Source: Pelagibius marinus
GTDB lineage: Bacteria; Pseudomonadota; Alphaproteobacteria; Kiloniellales; Kiloniellaceae
DNA length: 64,000 nucleotides
Direction: 5' to 3'
Assembly (NCBI RefSeq): GCF_014925385.1
Contig: NZ_JACSDK010000020.1
Coordinates: 1 to 64,000, forward strand
Part shown: positions 44,358 through 52,164 of the stretch, one piece after another
Layout: each line of letters starts with the position of its first letter
How positions within the stretch are numbered: position 1 is the first letter of the stretch
The notes under the pieces: generated by a model
What the model saw: the letters and a program-made list of their open reading frames with translations, nothing else
What the model was told of the DNA's origin: nothing
Database searches by the model: none
Made by a program: the position numbers and the translations under genes

Positions 44358-44858
44358 ATGACGGCCCCCACCCCCGGTTCGAATCCGCAATCCGCCGGCG
44401 CCGGCCTGCCCGAGCACGTGAAGGCGGCGGCCCTGCTGCGCAACCGCGCCGTCGCGGCGCTGCAGGAGGGGCGCGGCGGGGAGGCCGAGGCGCTGCTGAA
44501 AGAGGCCGTCAGGATATTTCCGGGCTTCGCCGAGGCCGAGATCCGCATCGGCAACATCCGCCGCGCAGGCAGCGACCTGGAGGGCGCCGCCCTGGCCTAT
44601 CGCCGGGCGCTGAAGATCAAGCCCGACTACGCCTGGGCGCACCTGGAACTGGCCATCTGCCTGCAGCGCGCCGGCGAGTCCGACGCCGCCATGGACCACT
44701 ACCGCCGGGCCGTGCGCTACAATCCCAAGCTCTATAAGACCGTGCTCTTCGCCATGGTCGACCAGCCGCAAGGCAGCTTCTGGCTCGACATCGATGCCCT
44801 GAAGCGCGAACTGCGGATCGAGACGCCACCGCCCGGCCCGGAGAAGGACTCCGCATGA
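44358..44858 (+). CDS. TPR-repeat protein
   Basis: A protein of about 166 residues with three tetratricopeptide-type repeats: AVAALQEGRGGEAEALLKEA, IRIGNIRRAGSDLEGAALAY and AHLELAICLQRAGESDAAMD. The C-terminal 40 residues include a hydrophobic FWLDIDALKREL stretch. It likely mediates protein-protein contact. The next gene starts within its stop (ATGA at 44855), so they are co-translated. No signal peptide. Confidence 0.75.
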   Translation: MTAPTPGSNPQSAGAGLPEHVKAAALLRNRAVAALQEGRGGEAEALLKEAVRIFPGFAEAEIRIGNIRRAGSDLEGAALAYRRALKIKPDYAWAHLELAICLQRAGESDAAMDHYRRAVRYNPKLYKTVLFAMVDQPQGSFWLDIDALKRELRIETPPPGPEKDSA

Positions 44859-45556
44859 AGATCAAGTTCCGCTGCTATCCCGAGCTGGAGCCCTACCTGC
44901 CCAAGCCGACGCCGGCCAAGCGCGGCACCCCCGACTGGCTGAAGACCATGCCGCTGACCGCCTGGGCCACCGACTTCGAGGAAGAAGTGAAGACGGTGAA
45001 GGGCTGCCCGCCGGTGATCGACGCCATGACCCACGGCTTCATGCTGCCGCTGGCCTGCGACCTGCACGTCGACCGCGGCCGCTTCGAGTGGCACTGGGAG
45101 GGCCTGCCCGACGACATGCCGCCGCACGTGCCGCGCTCGCCGATCCACTTCCACGTGGCCGAGCAGGTCGAGGGCTCGCCGCTGTTCAAGCCCGGCTGGA
45201 TCCCGGTGAAGTTCCGCAACCTCTGGGCCGCCGAGCCGGAGGACGGCTGGTCGATCCTCTACACCCATCCGCTGAACCGCCTGGACCTGCCCTACCGCAC
45301 CATCACCGGCCTGGTCGACAACGACCGCTACCACGACGTCTTCACCCACATCCCGGCGGTCTGGACCGACCCGGATTTTATCGGCACCCTGCCGGCCGGG
45401 ACGCCCATCGCCCAGGCCATCCCGGTGAAGCGCGAGACCCTGGAGATGGAGACGGCGTCCATGACCCCGGCCGAGCTCGACGTCTTCCTGGAGGCCACCC
45501 GCTCCATCAACGAGAACCCCGGCGAGTACAAGCGCCTCTACCGCGTGGCGCGGTAG
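44855..45556 (+). CDS. Uncharacterised protein, coupled to the TPR protein
   Basis: A 233-residue soluble protein with notable conserved-looking segments: IKFRCYPELEPYLPKPTPAK at the start, IPVKFRNLWAAEPEDGWSIL, THPLNRLDLPYRTITGLVDN and WTDPDFIGTLPAGTPIAQAI. Many aromatic and proline residues and HFHV at about residue 100 suggest a beta-barrel (cupin-like) fold. It could belong to the DUF6065 family, but I cannot confirm it. Its start overlaps the TPR gene's stop. No signal peptide or membrane segment. Confidence 0.7.
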   Translation: MKIKFRCYPELEPYLPKPTPAKRGTPDWLKTMPLTAWATDFEEEVKTVKGCPPVIDAMTHGFMLPLACDLHVDRGRFEWHWEGLPDDMPPHVPRSPIHFHVAEQVEGSPLFKPGWIPVKFRNLWAAEPEDGWSILYTHPLNRLDLPYRTITGLVDNDRYHDVFTHIPAVWTDPDFIGTLPAGTPIAQAIPVKRETLEMETASMTPAELDVFLEATRSINENPGEYKRLYRVAR

Positions 45557-45562
45557 GGGGCC

Positions 45563-46894
45563 TCATCTGCCCCCGACCGCCTCCGGCAGAACTACTGCGA
45601 TGTTCGGATAATAGCCGGCAAGATTCTGCATCCTTTCGCACCTGGGTGCAAAGCCGGCCGCGGGGCGCGATTGAACCGCCACCAATGCGAGCTTCCCGTC
45701 CTTGTCCAGGGTGAAAAACGGACTGCCGCTGGTTGTGATTTCGGTCTGGCAGGCGTGGTACATGAGACGCCCGTCTATGATCGCTGCCCGGCACAAGGGA
45801 GAGACATCCAGGCTCGGTTCCCTGATTTGCTCCACAAGCCCCTCCGTCTTGTCTCCCAGCCGTCTGCGCAGTTCCAGAACTTCGGCGGCGTGCCGATTGT
45901 GGGAGATGAAGATCAAGTCGTCCCAAGGCTGGGCCTGTCGGACTGTGATTCTTTCGCCGGAAAACGGCAAGGCGCCCGCAGGCAAAATCAGCGACACCCA
46001 GTCGCTCTCAACCCCTGGGCCGAAGAAGCGCTGGTCCTGCGGAACCTCGGCCTGAGAGAGATCAATGGGCTGATCCGGTGCTGCGAAGACCACGAATTTC
46101 CAGCCGGTGCCAAGCTTGACGGCCAGGGAACCGCCGGTGAATTGCCGCTGGCCCAAGAGGCAGTGCCGTGCCGTAAACAACCGATTGCCGACAATGGCGC
46201 CGCCGCAGAACGGCTTGCCATCGCCGCCAATGATCGTTCCCGCACTCCGCAGGATCTGGTTGATCGATTCCTCTGAGAGAACGGAGCGCGCGATGTCCGA
46301 CTGCGGCGCCGCAAAACAGGCCCTACGGTAGTCCATCAGCACATCGGCATAGCTGCGGCGTTGGCTGTCCGTCAGGGCGATATCACTCAGCTTCCAGGTA
46401 TAGCTTCCACCCCGGCGGCGCATTTCCAGCAGTCGCGCGGCGGCTTCGTGACACCGCGCGAATTCGGTCGAATTTCCGTAGAAGACGAGCCCGCGGCGCA
46501 GTTCAGCCGGCGCGACCCCGCTGGCCGTTCGGCAGATTTCGGGTTCAACCTGCGAGCCATCAACAGCGAGTCCGGCGGCCGCTTTGTTGAAGGCCAGCGA
46601 TTCCTCGCGCGGCGCAACTGACATTGCCTCGATTTCTAGCCAAGCCTTCTCCGCTGCGAAGTGCTCCTCGCCGCTACCTGCGGCGTTGGCCGAGCAGCAC
46701 TTACCCGTGGCGCAGCATTGCGGCTCTCCCGGATCGACCGGGACCATAGGCCAGTTGTCACCAAACTTCGTGCTCTGGCCTTGCGCCGCCCCACCCGCGA
46801 GAACTGCGCATAGCAGGACGAGCCTGGCAGAAGGAATTCGGCAGCGCGGCCTTCGACTCTTTCGCCCGCGGCTCACTAATTCCGTCGGCCTCAT
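45563..46894 (-). CDS. Secreted trypsin-like serine protease with long Cys-rich N-terminal region
   Basis: A 443-residue protein. The signal segment is LVLLCAVLAGGAAQG (about 25-40), then a Cys-rich patch (CCATGKCC, 60-67). The chymotrypsin-fold domain is at about 220-440, with likely triad His244 (FTARHCLLG), Asp298 (ESDWVSLIL) and Ser389 (TTSGSPFF). The 180-residue region between the signal and the protease is helical. The ATG at 46894 overlaps the stop of the upstream protease gene (ATGA). It probably acts in the periplasm or outside the cell. Confidence 0.8.
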   Translation of the reverse strand: MRPTELVSRGRKSRRPRCRIPSARLVLLCAVLAGGAAQGQSTKFGDNWPMVPVDPGEPQCCATGKCCSANAAGSGEEHFAAEKAWLEIEAMSVAPREESLAFNKAAAGLAVDGSQVEPEICRTASGVAPAELRRGLVFYGNSTEFARCHEAAARLLEMRRRGGSYTWKLSDIALTDSQRRSYADVLMDYRRACFAAPQSDIARSVLSEESINQILRSAGTIIGGDGKPFCGGAIVGNRLFTARHCLLGQRQFTGGSLAVKLGTGWKFVVFAAPDQPIDLSQAEVPQDQRFFGPGVESDWVSLILPAGALPFSGERITVRQAQPWDDLIFISHNRHAAEVLELRRRLGDKTEGLVEQIREPSLDVSPLCRAAIIDGRLMYHACQTEITTSGSPFFTLDKDGKLALVAVQSRPAAGFAPRCERMQNLAGYYPNIAVVLPEAVGGR

Positions 46895-47907
46895 TTGATG
46901 ATCTCCGACACTGTGCTGACGGCATGGAGGCTGACGCCGAAGTTGTACCCGCCGGTGAACTGGCGGCACCCGCCGTTGGTATGCACGCCGATCACAGCGC
47001 CGCTGTCGGCGATAATGCCGGAGCCCGAGGCCCCGCCGAAGGTATCCAGGTCATCGTACTGGATCTGCCAGTCATCGACACCGTGAAGCAGCCCGGCTTC
47101 CAGTTTCTTCGGATCGCCTTTTGGATGCTGAACAATCGTAAGTTCGCGCACCTTGCGGAGGGCCCCCTCGGAGGCATCGAAATCGGCGACCCGATAGCGC
47201 GCGCCCGGCAATTGCCCTGCCGCCCCCTTGCCTAGACGCAGGATGGCATAGTCATAGTGGCCGCCACCCGGCGCGGGGCGGTCGTCTCCCGACTCCACCA
47301 GTTCCAAGATGGGGTACTCGTCGGCGACACGCGGGCGCTCGGTCTCCCGAGCCAGCTGGTAGTTGAAATTGACGTGCATCAGCTTGGCCAGCTCCGCCGG
47401 CTTGACATAGTCCCTGCCGGTGATACCGGAACGGCTGGGCGTCCGCGGGTAGGTCGGCCAAGACGGCATCCCCTCCGAAACCCGGATGCAGTGCGCCGCA
47501 GTCAGGAATAGGTCTTCGGCGATCAGAGTGCCGCTGCACCACCGCTTCCCGGCCACGTTGCCGGGGTCGTCGCCCGGCCCGTTGAACAGGTCCGCGAAAT
47601 TGGCATTCCACTGGATCTGGCCCGTTGAACTCTCTTCATGGTCGACGAATGCTTCGCTCGGGCCGAGAGCCCCGTCGTAGAACTCGACGTGCTGCGAATC
47701 GTCGACGGGGCCGCATTGCGACTCAACCTCCGCGAAGAGATCGAATTCGCCAGGCACTGCTTCCAAGCTATTCGACATCTCCTTGAAGTCGCGGTTTGCG
47801 ATGCCGCCAGGCGGGTGCATGAAGGCGTCCTTCGGCTCCTGTGCGGACGCCGAGACAGAGGTCGTCAAGACTGCTCCAAGAACGAGAGAAATGTTTTTCC
47901 AACTCAT
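46891..47907 (-). CDS. Secreted trypsin-like serine protease
   Basis: A 338-residue secreted protease. The signal peptide ends near SVSASAQ. The likely triad is His139 (LFLTAAHCIRV), Asp219 (HYDYAILRL) and Ser294 (GGASGSGI, glutamyl-endopeptidase-like). The start at 47907 follows GGAGACGAGCG. It is translationally coupled to the second protease and lies 76 bp after the lipoprotein gene. Only a paralogous relation in fold, not close similarity, is seen between the two proteases. Confidence 0.84.
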   Translation of the reverse strand: MSWKNISLVLGAVLTTSVSASAQEPKDAFMHPPGGIANRDFKEMSNSLEAVPGEFDLFAEVESQCGPVDDSQHVEFYDGALGPSEAFVDHEESSTGQIQWNANFADLFNGPGDDPGNVAGKRWCSGTLIAEDLFLTAAHCIRVSEGMPSWPTYPRTPSRSGITGRDYVKPAELAKLMHVNFNYQLARETERPRVADEYPILELVESGDDRPAPGGGHYDYAILRLGKGAAGQLPGARYRVADFDASEGALRKVRELTIVQHPKGDPKKLEAGLLHGVDDWQIQYDDLDTFGGASGSGIIADSGAVIGVHTNGGCRQFTGGYNFGVSLHAVSTVSEIIK

Positions 47908-47983
47908 CGCTCGTCTCCAGTTTCCTTGGCTGGTATTGCGGATGCGGAGACGGCCGACAGCAAGGCTGCCAGCCGTTTCCAAT

Positions 47984-48580
47984 TCATGATCCCGACGGGC
48001 TTCCACCTGCCGTCGCCAGTCGCTCTCTACGAACCAAGTGCTCCTCGGCATTGCATGCCGGCGGCGATTTCTCCAGCTCTTCCCCCAGCGATTCCGGAGC
48101 CGGAGCCAAGCCGGGAACGAGCTGTGCCAGAGACGTCACCACGCCAGCGAGCTTTGACAGCGTCTCGCCTCGATCAGGTGTCGATTCTGTGTTCACTGAC
48201 TTCAGCCCCCCCCGGTCGTTGAGCTCCAACCCGAACTTGTTCGTCTCCAACAAGCCCGGCCGGTAGAACAGTTGATATGGCCGATCCAGATCTGCCGCCA
48301 CGACGATTTTCTCTTGCTCCAGGGGTATGCACTTCATCCCGATAGTCCCGTCGGAACTACCGACGACCTTGCCGTCGACGACAAGCTTTCTGGTTTCGGA
48401 CACCTCCCTGAAATTTGCCAGGTGGTAAACCGGCGCACCCGGCTTGCGTACTTCTTTACCGTCTTCGGCCGTCTCCATGGTGTAGAGCATGCCGTTGCAG
48501 CCAGCAGCCAGGCTTGCTACCGCCACCGCGGCGCCGACTCCCAGATATCGGATGTATCTACGGCCCCTGTACGTTTTCAT
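47984..48580 (-). CDS. Lipoprotein of unknown function upstream of the protease pair
   Basis: A protein of about 198 residues. The N-terminus GVGAAVAVASLAAGCNG is a lipoprotein signal with lipobox LAAGC, so Cys28 would be lipidated. The start at 48580 follows a clear AAAGGAGC. The body has beta-rich segments (GAPVYHLANFREV and IVVAADLDRPYQLFYRPG), and the last third is Pro/Glu-rich. No known domain is recognised. It heads the minus-strand trio with the two proteases and may be a substrate, inhibitor or anchor. Confidence 0.7.
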   Translation of the reverse strand: MKTYRGRRYIRYLGVGAAVAVASLAAGCNGMLYTMETAEDGKEVRKPGAPVYHLANFREVSETRKLVVDGKVVGSSDGTIGMKCIPLEQEKIVVAADLDRPYQLFYRPGLLETNKFGLELNDRGGLKSVNTESTPDRGETLSKLAGVVTSLAQLVPGLAPAPESLGEELEKSPPACNAEEHLVRRERLATAGGSPSGS

Positions 48581-48797
48581 TGATCTGCTCCTTTCGTTGA
48601 TCTCCCGAGCGCATCGCGTCAGGAAAGTCCCGCACTCATTCGGCACGGCAATAGCCGTGAGCCCTACGAAAGAGTGCGGGGAGTAGGCCCAGCGGGCCTC
48701 AGGGAGGATCGCGGCCGAGCGCCGGGCGCCCGAAAGACTGAAGGACTCCTGGGCGAGGCCAGGTTTCCTGAAAACGCGATCCCGGGAAACACCATGC

Positions 48798-49013
48798 TCA
48801 GCCTCCTTCGTCGCGGTGCACCCGATCTGCAAGACGGACGAGCCATACCAGGATCTGGCGGACATCGTCTGGCACATCGAGCGACTGCAGACTTTCTTCA
48901 GAGACGGCGTCCCGCAGGCTTGGCCAGTGCTGACAGAAATCGCTCAAGTCGCGCAGCTGGCTGGGGTCGCCGGCGTAAGTTCCTTTATTGGAATGAAAAT
49001 CTTTAATACTCAT
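48798..49013 (-). CDS. Possible small protein in the divergent region of the protease cassette
   Basis: A 71-codon frame from the ATG at 49013 (MSIKDFHSNKGTYAGDPSQL) to a stop at 48798. The amino-acid composition is natural: a helical SLRDAVSEESLQSL, then PDDVRQILVWLVRLADRVHR. GGGAAA lies immediately upstream but too close to the ATG for an ideal ribosome-binding site. A plus-strand frame overlaps it (48816-49031) but starts without a good site. No family recognised. Confidence 0.45.
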   Translation of the reverse strand: MSIKDFHSNKGTYAGDPSQLRDLSDFCQHWPSLRDAVSEESLQSLDVPDDVRQILVWLVRLADRVHRDEGG

Positions 49014-49160
49014 GATTTCCCAAGCGACTAGTGGGTATTGCCTGAGAAAAGAATACGTCCGGACTGCCGGTTTATTGGCGTCCAAAAGACGTGATTAAAG
49101 CGTGAATGGCCTTCCTTTCCGCAAGAGAATGGGAAATATTCATTTCGAAGGCCACTATGT

Positions 49161-50858
49161 TTGAACTCTATCGTATTCACTATGCCGCAACTTCGAACAT
49201 TGAAACTTCGACTGCACGGACCTTTCTCCGCCGCTTGGCGGGACGGTTCGGAAATCGATCTGAGAAGCGTCAAGCTGCAAGCTCTCCTGGCGCTGCTGGC
49301 CCTCTCGCCCAATCAAAAACGAACGCGCGCCTGGCTGCGGGACAAGCTCTGGAGCCGCTCCGGCTCCGAACTCGGACGCGCAAGCCTGCGGCGCGGGCTG
49401 AGCGACCTGCGTCGCTGTTTCGGCGAAGACTTCGAGCAGGTATTCGAGGTCACCAACGACTGGCTGCGCCTGCGCCCGGGCATGGTGGAGATCGAGGGCC
49501 GGCCGTCCGACGGCGAGTTGCTGGAAGGCATCAAGGTGCAGGAAACGGCCTTCGAAATGTGGTTGGAGGCGCAGCGCCAGCGCGAACGCCAGACGTCTGT
49601 GACGGTGCTCAGCGACACGGGTCGCGACGGCCCAACGGAACGACCGGAGACCGGCGACCGAATCACGCCCTCCATTGCTGTTATCCCCTTTGTGGCCCTG
49701 CCAACCGAGGGCGCCGATGCGCTTCTGGGCGACGTGCTGGCGCAGGAGATCACGCGCGCGTTGTCACGCTCACACCTGCTGACCGTGATTTCTCACCTCT
49801 CCAGCCGCAGCTTGGCCAGTCGCTCGGTAGGACTTGAGGAACTGCGCGAGAAGCTGGATGTCGACTACGCGGTCAGCGGCTGTGTGCGACTGCAGGGAGA
49901 GAGGATACGGATCGATGCCGATTTCATCGACGCGCGCAGCGGACGAATCTGCTGGACCCGTGAGTTTTTCGCGCAACTGCCGGACTTCTTTGCAGGCACA
50001 GACGAGGTGGTGGCGGCCCTGTCGCTGGAAGTTGGCAGAGCCATTCTCGCGTCCGAAGTCGAGCTTGCGACCTCGAAGCCGCTGCCGGATGTCCCCAGCC
50101 ACACACTGCTGATGTCCGGCATCGCCCTGATGCACCGGCAAACGCTGGCCAGCTTCTCCAAGGCGCGCACGCACGTCGAGGAGGTTATCCGGCGCGCCCC
50201 GAAGCACTCCATGGTCCACGCCTGGCTTGGTAAGTGGTACATCCTGAGCGTCCAGCAAGGGTGGAGCACCGATCTCCGCAAGGACGCCCGCATCGCCAGT
50301 GAATGCACCCAGCGCGCGCTGGATCTCGACCCGGACTGCGCTTTCTCTCTGGCGATCGACGGCTTCGTGCAGAACAACCTCATGAAGCGCTTCGACACTG
50401 CCCTGGCACGTTTCGACGATGCCCTGGAGCGGGATCCCAACAACGCCCTGGCCTGGCTGCTCAAAGGCACTCTGCATGCCTTCGTCGATGACGGGCCGAA
50501 CGCCGTCGCCTTCACCGACCGCGCGCGAACCTTGTCGCCGCTCGACCCGCACCGCTATTTCTTCGATTCGCTCTCCGCCACCGCGCGCCTCGCCAACGCC
50601 GACTACGCTACGGCGCTGGAGCTTGCCGAGCGCTCGCTGCGCGCCAATCGGCGGCACACCTCGACGCTTCGCGTAAGGACCATTGCGCTGCAGCGGCTGG
50701 GTCGGGCGGAAGAAGCCCGGACCTCGGTTCGGGAACTGCTGAAGCTCGAGCCGACACTGACGATTCAACACTACCTTCACAAGCACCCGGCCGCGGAGTT
50801 CCGGACCGGACGGGAATGGGCCGACGCCTTGCGCGCGGCGGGAGTACCGGACAGCTGA
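49161..50858 (+). CDS. Winged-helix/TolB-like/TPR transcriptional regulator
   Basis: A 565-residue protein. The N-terminus (about 10-105) resembles SARP/OmpR-like DNA-binding winged helices (LRLHGPFSAAWRDG, LRDKLWSRSGSELGRASLRR). A middle part (about 170-310) reads as the FlgO/TolB-N-like domain common in CadC/adenylate-cyclase-like regulators: IAVIPFVALPTEGADALLGD, LDVDYAVSGCVRLQGERIRI. The rest is TPR repeats. TTG at 49161 follows GAAGG; the ATG at 49182 is an alternative. It likely senses a state and controls the flanking divergent operons. Confidence 0.75.
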   Translation: MNSIVFTMPQLRTLKLRLHGPFSAAWRDGSEIDLRSVKLQALLALLALSPNQKRTRAWLRDKLWSRSGSELGRASLRRGLSDLRRCFGEDFEQVFEVTNDWLRLRPGMVEIEGRPSDGELLEGIKVQETAFEMWLEAQRQRERQTSVTVLSDTGRDGPTERPETGDRITPSIAVIPFVALPTEGADALLGDVLAQEITRALSRSHLLTVISHLSSRSLASRSVGLEELREKLDVDYAVSGCVRLQGERIRIDADFIDARSGRICWTREFFAQLPDFFAGTDEVVAALSLEVGRAILASEVELATSKPLPDVPSHTLLMSGIALMHRQTLASFSKARTHVEEVIRRAPKHSMVHAWLGKWYILSVQQGWSTDLRKDARIASECTQRALDLDPDCAFSLAIDGFVQNNLMKRFDTALARFDDALERDPNNALAWLLKGTLHAFVDDGPNAVAFTDRARTLSPLDPHRYFFDSLSATARLANADYATALELAERSLRANRRHTSTLRVRTIALQRLGRAEEARTSVRELLKLEPTLTIQHYLHKHPAAEFRTGREWADALRAAGVPDS

Positions 50859-50907
50859 GCGGACCCGACGGTAGCCGGGTCCAACAACTCATTGGGAGGG
50901 GGAAAAG

Positions 50908-52164
50908 ATGACCATTTCAGCAGTTGCAGGCGGCGCCGGGGGCGCCGGAGGTGCAGGCGGCGCCAGTCTGGCCGGCGGGGCCGGAGGCGCTGGCGGTGCG
51001 GGTGGTGCCGGCGGAGCCGGAGGCGCGGGCGGGGCCGGGATCGTCGGCGGCGCGGCGGCCGGAAGCGCAGGAAGCTACGGCCCCCTGCTCGCCGCAGCGA
51101 TGATCATCTCGCGCGACGGGATCGTCGGAAAATGGAATCACGCCACGCTCGACCCCGGCGAGCTGACCGGAGGCGACCCGGACAACATGGCGCTCTGGGC
51201 CCCCTGGGTCCGCGCCTTCGTCGTCGAGCACGAACTGCTCTCGCGGCTGGAGTTTTTCGGCTTCGAGGCGAGCGCCTCGAAGGGGCAGGAGCGCGAACCC
51301 GGGGTGCATGTCGCTCACCTGAATATCAGGGACCACCGAAAGGGTGGCGAGGACGAGAAGAGCGATTTTCCTAAGGTGTCCTATGTCAAGCTGATGAGCC
51401 TGACCCGCCCTTCCTGGTCGGATTTCCGCAATCAACTCGACCTGGTCAACACCTATGCCGATCTGCGCGTCGACCGCAGTCCGGAAATCCTCAACCAGGT
51501 GGGCTTCCCGACGCCGTTCTTCGGCACCGTCGTGTCGCTGCATCCGGAGCGCACGCGCTATACCCTGGAAGTTGTCGCTGCGGCTCAGTTGCTGGCGGCC
51601 AAAGTCGCCATGCAGGTCAAGCACGCCCTCGCTTGCCGGCGGCCCGACGCCTTGTCGCCGCAGGTGCAGCCCATGATCCCGACCCCTGGGCACGGCACGC
51701 TGCCCAGCGCCCACGCGGTGGAAGCCTTCATTGTCGCGACGGTGCTTTGGAAAATAATCGACCCGCAGGCGGCCGCGCCGAAGCTGCGTGACATGCTCAT
51801 GGCACAGGCAGAGCGCATCGCCGTGAACCGCACGGTCGCCGGCGTCCACTTCCCCGTGGACTCGATTGCCGGCGCGGTGCTGGGAATCACCCTGGGCGAG
51901 TACATGCATGCCAGGGCGACGCGCGCGGATATCGAACCTGCGATCTTCGACGGCCGGGGTATCGGGCATCACGATTTCCACGCCGGCGAGATTTTCCACG
52001 ACGGACAGCGGCGCTCCCTCAAGGTGCGCAACGCGAAAATTGTCAAGATCGGCGGTAGAGACGTGAAGATTCGAAAGGAAGACACCTCAAAGCCGCTGAG
52101 CTGGCTCTGGCAGCAAGCGCTCAAAGAATGGCCCGATCTGCGGTCCGGTGACGGGGGACAATGA
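50908..52164 (+). CDS. PAP2/vanadium-haloperoxidase-like protein with a Gly-rich N-terminal repeat
   Basis: A 418-residue protein. Residues about 7-55 are almost pure GGA repeats (AGGAGGAGGAGGASLAGGAG and similar). The vanadate-site pattern follows: KX6RP in KHALACRRP (about 237-245), a PSGH-like PSAH in GHGTLPSAHAVEAF (about 266-269), and RX5HX3D in NRTVAGVHFPVD (about 307-317; Ser of SR replaced by Asn). These signatures are shared by vanadium haloperoxidases and acid phosphatases. There is no typical signal peptide. The start follows GGGAGGGGG. It is coupled to the downstream subtilase (ATGA). Confidence 0.75.
   Translation: MTISAVAGGAGGAGGAGGASLAGGAGGAGGAGGAGGAGGAGGAGIVGGAAAGSAGSYGPLLAAAMIISRDGIVGKWNHATLDPGELTGGDPDNMALWAPWVRAFVVEHELLSRLEFFGFEASASKGQEREPGVHVAHLNIRDHRKGGEDEKSDFPKVSYVKLMSLTRPSWSDFRNQLDLVNTYADLRVDRSPEILNQVGFPTPFFGTVVSLHPERTRYTLEVVAAAQLLAAKVAMQVKHALACRRPDALSPQVQPMIPTPGHGTLPSAHAVEAFIVATVLWKIIDPQAAAPKLRDMLMAQAERIAVNRTVAGVHFPVDSIAGAVLGITLGEYMHARATRADIEPAIFDGRGIGHHDFHAGEIFHDGQRRSLKVRNAKIVKIGGRDVKIRKEDTSKPLSWLWQQALKEWPDLRSGDGGQ

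Noticed and set aside
42006-44771. Very long minus-strand open frame opposite the TRAP permease
   Set aside because: Composition (His/Asp/Arg/Gly-rich) is that of an antisense frame of GC-rich coding DNA; the plus strand has clear membrane-transport motifs.
50926-51050. Gly-rich tract as evidence for a mycobacterial PE_PGRS protein
   Set aside because: No PE domain, and the rest of the protein carries a vanadate-site pattern; the genome context is proteobacterial.
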